Assembly: GCA_934539585.1 (NCBI GenBank)
Contig: CAKTCT010000066.1
Span: 1 to 9,739 of the forward strand
Source: an uncultured Oscillospiraceae bacterium
GTDB taxonomy: Bacteria > Bacillota > Clostridia > Oscillospirales > Ruminococcaceae
Direction of reading: 5' to 3'
Length of the DNA: 9,739 nucleotides
A program made the translations under genes and the position numbers. The number at the start of each line of letters is the position of its first letter. The first letter of the stretch is position 1. Below, in pieces: positions 7,065 to 9,739 of the stretch. Below the pieces are notes generated by a model. That model had not been told where the DNA came from. It did not search any database and saw nothing but the letters and a program-made list of their open reading frames with translations.

Positions 7065-9095
7065 GGAGGAGAAAATCCGCCCGCCGGTGAAGGTGAACTC
7101 CCCGCCCTTGTCAAAAGTCACTTCAAAGGAGTTCTTGGTGGCCAGATCCCACTGAGAGCAATAGCCCTTGAAGGTATCCTTGGACATGGTATACTCAACA
7201 AAGGTGCCCGCACTGGCCCGTGTGCCCGTACTGTGCCAGGTGGGATTGTAAATGGTCGCCAGCTTGTAGACAGGGTTCGCAATGCCCCTGAAGGAGACCA
7301 CCGCAGTGTCGCCGCTTTCCAGAGGCTGGCCGGGGTTGGTCTTGTTGGCCACGTTGATCTCGATCTTCCGGGCGTCGATGACCTGGTAGAAATGCCGGAT
7401 ACCGGCCTTGTTTTTCGCAGTCACACCGATGATGTTGCTGCGGTTTTCCAGCGGCAGGATGTACTCGCCGCCGTCGCCCTTGACGATATGGCCGTTGCAG
7501 GTCACCTGAACGGAATCCGCGCCCTTAATGGCCAGGTTATAGGGGTAATCCACGGTGTCGCCGTCGGTGTAGTAGATGGTGTCGTAAGAGGTCAGGGGCT
7601 CCCCGGCCTTAATTTTCGCCTCGGAGAGGATGGAGATGCCGGTTTTCTCCGGATCGCTTTTGGAAACGGAGAAGACCACATATGCCGCGTTGCAGTCGGC
7701 AGTCTTGCCGAAATACAGGTCCTTGTACTCCAATTCGTCGTAGGTCACTTTGATAATGGTAACGCCGGGCATGATTGCCGTAACCGTCACCTTGTCCGTG
7801 GTGGCGTCGGTATCCAGGCCCACGCTGCTGCCGCTGACCACCTCAAAGTGGAAGGTAGGCCGCTGCACGTCGTTGTTGATGGCGTCGCTGATGATCTGGG
7901 GGACCCGCCGGGGATAGATTTCCGCAGTCTCGCCCACCAGCAGCTCCTTGAAGTCGTACTGGAGCCACAGGTCGTTCTCGAAATCATCGGGAATGTTGGA
8001 GGGAACCTGGGGTTCCTCGGGGTCAGGCTCGTCTCCGTTGTTGGCCAGGGAGTTGATGGCCGATTTGGCCTTCTTGAACAGCATGGCCACTTCTTCCGCG
8101 TCATTGGAATTTTCAATCGCCGTAATGCATGATTTTACCAGCTGCCCCCACAGCTCACGGTTTTCGTCGTTCTGCTCCGCCAGGCGGTAGTTGGCGAGGT
8201 ATTCGCAGGCGGCATGCACCCTCTCGTTAAGGGCGCCATTCACATCATCCAGGGAGTAGCGGTGGCTCACGGAGTTGTCAAGCTCCTCCACGATCAGTTC
8301 CACCAGATCCTGGGTGACGCCGTCGGCAACGCCGCCGGCCAGCCAGCAAGGGGTCTTGGAGGCCCGGTCCGTCACGGTGAGCTCCTTCACCACATCGCTG
8401 AAGGTCAGCGCACCCGGGAAGAGACGCATAATGTTCTCGCCCAGGACGTACCGGTCTTTCACATCATCGGGCAATTCCTTGGTCTGGGCCAGATACTCGG
8501 TGATTTCCGTCTTGTCCGCCATATCCGCCGCAGCGCCCCAGCCGCAGCCAAGGTCCCAGCCATAGCCGTAGGTGGTGAACTGCAGCCGGATCACATCGCC
8601 GCTGTTGGGCTTATACTGGCCCATGCCGACGTTGGCCATGGTCCCGTTGACGGTGTACATCCAGCCGGACATATTGGTGTAGTCAAACTCGCCCAGCCAT
8701 TCGTCTTTGTTTTCTTTCAGCGTAACATTTTTGGAGTCCAGATACTCCTGCAGATACTGGGGCAGGCAGGTCCAGCCCTTGTCCGCGCCCTTGATCTGGG
8801 AGAGGTAGAAGGAGCTCATGTTGCCGGTGTACTTGATCTCCAGCCCAGCCTCCTCAAAGGCCCGCACCAGGATCGTAGCGCAGGTGTCGCCCTCGTAGAG
8901 GTCCACCAGGGTGGGCTCATAGAAATAGCCCTGGCCCAGGGTGAATGTCTCGCCGGACAAAATCACCTTGCCGATAGGCTCTGCTTCCGCCGCCTCGTCG
9001 GCAAAAACCACTGTGGGAGCCGCTGACAGCGCCAACCCCACAGCCAGTATAGAAGCGGTAATCCGCTTCCAGACTGCTTTCCAATTCACGTTCAT
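7062..9095 (-). CDS. Secreted DUF4430 protein, N-terminal part ending at the internal TAG
   Basis: The 677-residue N-terminal portion. MNVNWKAVWKRITASILAVG starts a Sec signal peptide, with likely cleavage after VVFA at residue 32. Residues about 42-185 are a DUF4430 domain: YEGDTCATILV, then SGWMYTVNG (143-151) and GDVIRLQFTTYGYGWDLG (166-183), paralleling the lipoprotein of the same operon. Residues 195-350 are mostly helical and unassigned, ending with a segment (AEEVAMLFKKAKSAINSL) resembling the helical repeats downstream. Residues 356-370 are a Pro/Glu/Asp linker, and 380-478 look like a bacterial Ig-like (Big2-type) domain. The rest to 677 is beta-rich and not recognised. The ATG at 9095 is chosen for its AAAGGA 8 bases upstream and correct signal peptide; an in-frame ATG at 9125 has no ribosome binding site. 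If translation stops here the protein would be secreted without its toroid or wall anchor. Confidence 0.85.
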   Translation of the reverse strand: MNVNWKAVWKRITASILAVGLALSAAPTVVFADEAAEAEPIGKVILSGETFTLGQGYFYEPTLVDLYEGDTCATILVRAFEEAGLEIKYTGNMSSFYLSQIKGADKGWTCLPQYLQEYLDSKNVTLKENKDEWLGEFDYTNMSGWMYTVNGTMANVGMGQYKPNSGDVIRLQFTTYGYGWDLGCGWGAAADMADKTEITEYLAQTKELPDDVKDRYVLGENIMRLFPGALTFSDVVKELTVTDRASKTPCWLAGGVADGVTQDLVELIVEELDNSVSHRYSLDDVNGALNERVHAACEYLANYRLAEQNDENRELWGQLVKSCITAIENSNDAEEVAMLFKKAKSAINSLANNGDEPDPEEPQVPSNIPDDFENDLWLQYDFKELLVGETAEIYPRRVPQIISDAINNDVQRPTFHFEVVSGSSVGLDTDATTDKVTVTAIMPGVTIIKVTYDELEYKDLYFGKTADCNAAYVVFSVSKSDPEKTGISILSEAKIKAGEPLTSYDTIYYTDGDTVDYPYNLAIKGADSVQVTCNGHIVKGDGGEYILPLENRSNIIGVTAKNKAGIRHFYQVIDARKIEINVANKTNPGQPLESGDTAVVSFRGIANPVYKLATIYNPTWHSTGTRASAGTFVEYTMSKDTFKGYCSQWDLATKNSFEVTFDKGGEFTFTGGRIFSS

Positions 9096-9103
9096 CCATC
9101 CTT

Positions 9104-9109
9104 TCCTTT
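9104..9109 (-). promoter_or_regulatory. Ribosome binding site of the surface-protein gene
   Basis: AAAGGA on the minus strand, 8 bases before the ATG at 9095. A second AAAGGA ends only 3 bases before that ATG and is too close. This decides the start in favour of 9095. Confidence 0.7.
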
Positions 9110-9125
9110 CTTCCGTTTTCCTCAT

Positions 9126-9161
9126 GAAAACAAAAGAGCAGCCCTCAAAACCGTGGGCTGC
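9126..9161 (-). terminator. Rho-independent terminator of the riboswitch expression platform
   Basis: On the minus strand GCAGCCC pairs with GGGCTGC across a 10-base loop (9138-9144 with 9155-9161), followed by TCTTTTGTTTT. It lies between the cobalamin aptamer and the first gene, so ligand binding most likely promotes termination here and shuts the operon off when cobalamin is plentiful. Confidence 0.88.
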
Positions 9162-9175
9162 ATTTCTATATGAAT

Positions 9176-9192
9176 CGTATTTTGGCAATACG
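9176..9192 (-). other. Small hairpin in the riboswitch leader
   Basis: A 6-bp stem (9176-9181 with 9187-9192) with a 5-base loop lies between the aptamer and the terminator. It may be part of an antiterminator fold; no clear partner was found. Confidence 0.4.
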
Positions 9193-9200
9193 AAACATAC

Positions 9201-9225
9201 CAATCTGATCCCCACCGACAGACTG
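9201..9225 (-). promoter_or_regulatory. Hairpin after the B12 box, candidate P13/L13 of the cobalamin riboswitch
   Basis: On the minus strand CAGTCTG pairs with CAGATTG (one G-T pair) around a G-rich 11-base loop, 12 bases after the B12 box. Cobalamin riboswitches usually place a hairpin here whose loop forms a kissing contact with the aptamer. The kissing partner was not worked out. Confidence 0.5.
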
Positions 9226-9237
9226 TTGGCTGTTTAT

Positions 9238-9405
9238 GGCAGGTCTCCTGACTTAGAGCTTCCAGCCTACTCCGCGTGCCTTCCCGCTGACGCAGTGACC
9301 GATTCGCGTTTCGTAGCCCATACAGTAGAGTGAGCTGTCCCGGATTCTCACCGGGTTCCCTTTTCATCCACGGTAAACGTGGAACCATAACCAGTAGGAT
9401 TTTGT
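9238..9405 (-). promoter_or_regulatory. Cobalamin (AdoCbl-type) riboswitch
   Basis: Read on the minus strand the conserved elements occur in order: a CCACG/CGTGG hairpin (9368-9382), the core GGGAACCCGGTGAGAATCC then GGGACAGC, CTACTGTA, a CACTG block, GCGGGAAGGC, and finally the B12 box AGTCAGGAGACCTGCC (9238-9253). The long peripheral arm and CTACTGTA element fit class I (adenosylcobalamin) rather than the short class II form. It lies between the promoter and the terminator ahead of the surface-protein gene and should control the whole operon. The exact 5' edge is uncertain by about 10 bases. Confidence 0.96.
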
Positions 9406-9418
9406 ATTTTTCGCTACT

Positions 9419-9447
9419 ATTGTGGCATGGAACGCATGCTTTGTCAA
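9419..9447 (-). promoter_or_regulatory. Sigma-70-type promoter of the cobalamin-uptake operon
   Basis: On the minus strand a perfect -35 TTGACA (9447-9442) is followed by a 17-base spacer and CACAAT (9424-9419), which matches TATAAT at 4 of 6 positions. The transcript would start near 9412, just ahead of the riboswitch. The spacer contains a 5-bp inverted repeat, GCATG-5-CATGC. Confidence 0.75.
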
Positions 9448-9479
9448 TGGAAAAAAACAACGAAAAATCGTAGTTTTTT

Positions 9480-9739
9480 CATAGACATGTCGCCGCGGCC
9501 ATCATCCTCGCGCCAAGTTTCATTAGCCGCGCGACAGGCTGCGCGGCGACGATTGTAGAAACCCGTAGGAAATTTTTCCGCAGCGTTGGCAGAAATAACA
9601 GAAATAAGTTTTCGGTCCAGCCTTTTTCAAAAGGCTGGCAGGGTGGAGGGGCAGCGCCCCTCCTCGCTTTCCGCAGAAAGCGAAATCCCCCTACTGATCC
9701 CAAAAGATCAGGAAGGGAAGGCCCGACAGCCCGGTGGGC
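9480..9739. other. Non-coding region with clustered inverted repeats
   Basis: No credible gene is seen upstream of the operon promoter. The left part (9489-9550) holds a 9-bp inverted repeat GTCGCCGCG/CGCGGCGAC (9489-9497 with 9542-9550) and a nested hairpin (9526-9532 with 9541-9547). The right part is the hairpin cluster listed separately. A 74-codon minus-strand frame across the region is Arg/Pro-rich and looks like a translation of the palindromes. Confidence 0.6.
9617..9711. repeat. Cluster of four adjacent hairpins, probable dispersed palindromic element
   Basis: Four perfect stems follow one another with almost no space: 9617-9626 with 9629-9638 (10 bp, 2-base loop), 9645-9652 with 9656-9663 (8 bp, 3-base loop), 9665-9671 with 9676-9682 (7 bp, 4-base loop) and 9694-9699 with 9706-9711 (6 bp). 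The first could act as a terminator for a gene beyond the window, but the series looks more like a structured intergenic repeat. Copy number elsewhere cannot be seen here. Confidence 0.6.

Larger units (their letters stand above)
4659..9095 (-). pseudogene. Large wall-anchored transcobalamin-like surface protein, whole gene, interrupted by an in-frame TAG
   Basis: From the ATG at 9095 to the TAA at 4659 there is a single reading frame of 1479 codons broken only by TAG at codon 678 (7062-7064). Both halves are in the same frame and form one sensible protein. In order: signal peptide (1-32), DUF4430 domain (about 42-185), helical region (about 195-350), Ig/Big-like beta region (about 380-478) and further beta-rich segments to 677. 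After the TAG come 44 linker residues, three helical repeats (about 722-932), an alpha/alpha toroid (about 945-1241) and cell-wall-binding repeats (about 1262-1478). The toroid plus DUF4430 pair recalls intrinsic factor and transcobalamin. It is the first gene after the cobalamin riboswitch. It may be a pseudogene by point mutation, an assembly or read error, or a gene read through at amber. The label pseudogene is provisional; each half is also listed on its own. Confidence 0.65.

Noticed and set aside
4653..8132. Very long open frame on the + strand (1159 codons) opposite the surface-protein gene
   Set aside because: It is a shadow produced by GC-rich codon use. The protein is Val/Gly/His-rich low complexity with no domains, while the minus strand has clear domains, repeats and a riboswitch-led operon.
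8917..9099. ATG at 9099 in another frame
   Set aside because: It gives only 60 codons and no signal peptide; the ATG at 9095 opens the real frame.
9096..9215. Upstream GTG start (9215) or ATG (9125) for the surface protein
   Set aside because: Both lie in the riboswitch leader or terminator, lack a ribosome binding site, and would bury the signal peptide.
9122..9460. 112-codon minus-strand frame over the leader
   Set aside because: It covers the riboswitch and terminator, whose conserved RNA motifs explain the sequence.
9479..9703. 74-codon minus-strand frame in the right-hand non-coding region
   Set aside because: It runs across the hairpin cluster, is Arg/Pro/Ala-rich and its sequence follows the palindromes.

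Overview
The window looks like a piece of a GC-rich Gram-positive chromosome, most likely a gut Clostridia of the Oscillospiraceae/Ruminococcaceae type. This is inferred from strong AGGAGG-like ribosome binding sites, a lipobox lipoprotein, cell-wall-binding aromatic/Gly repeats, a Firmicutes-style ECF transporter and high GC with GC-ending codons. No 16S rRNA or other taxonomic marker is present.

Layout. At the left edge (2-448, + strand) is the 3' end of an ABC transporter nucleotide-binding domain, closed by a strong hairpin terminator (459-494). Everything else is one operon read right to left on the minus strand. A sigma-70-like promoter (9419-9447) is followed by a class-I-type cobalamin riboswitch (about 9238-9405) and a Rho-independent terminator (9126-9161). 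The genes then follow in transcription order. First is a very large secreted surface protein (9095-4659) with a signal peptide, a DUF4430 domain (the transcobalamin C-terminal-like beta domain), helical and Ig-like regions, three helical repeats, a terpenoid-cyclase-like alpha/alpha toroid and a cell-wall-binding repeat tail. Next are a DUF4430 lipoprotein (4598-3735), an ECF T component (3733-2846), a fused two-domain ECF ATPase (2873-1230) and an ECF S component (1245-505). The last four are packed with gaps or overlaps of 1, 28 and 16 bases. The right end (about 9480-9739) is non-coding and holds a run of hairpins that looks like a repeated palindromic element.

How it fits together (inference). 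The riboswitch marks the operon as repressed by cobalamin, so the products probably capture and import a corrinoid. The wall-anchored protein combines the two folds that make up vertebrate intrinsic factor and transcobalamin (alpha/alpha barrel plus beta domain), but in the opposite order. The lipoprotein carries a second beta domain at the membrane, and the S/T/A-A' proteins form a dedicated (group I style) ECF importer. Together they suggest a Gram-positive wall-to-membrane corrinoid relay.

The main oddity is a single in-frame TAG (7062-7064) that splits the surface-protein gene after codon 677. The frame is otherwise open for 800 more codons, the downstream half has no signal peptide or visible ribosome binding site, and no other complete gene in the window ends in TAG. 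Nonsense mutation, sequencing error and amber readthrough are all possible and cannot be separated from this sequence alone.
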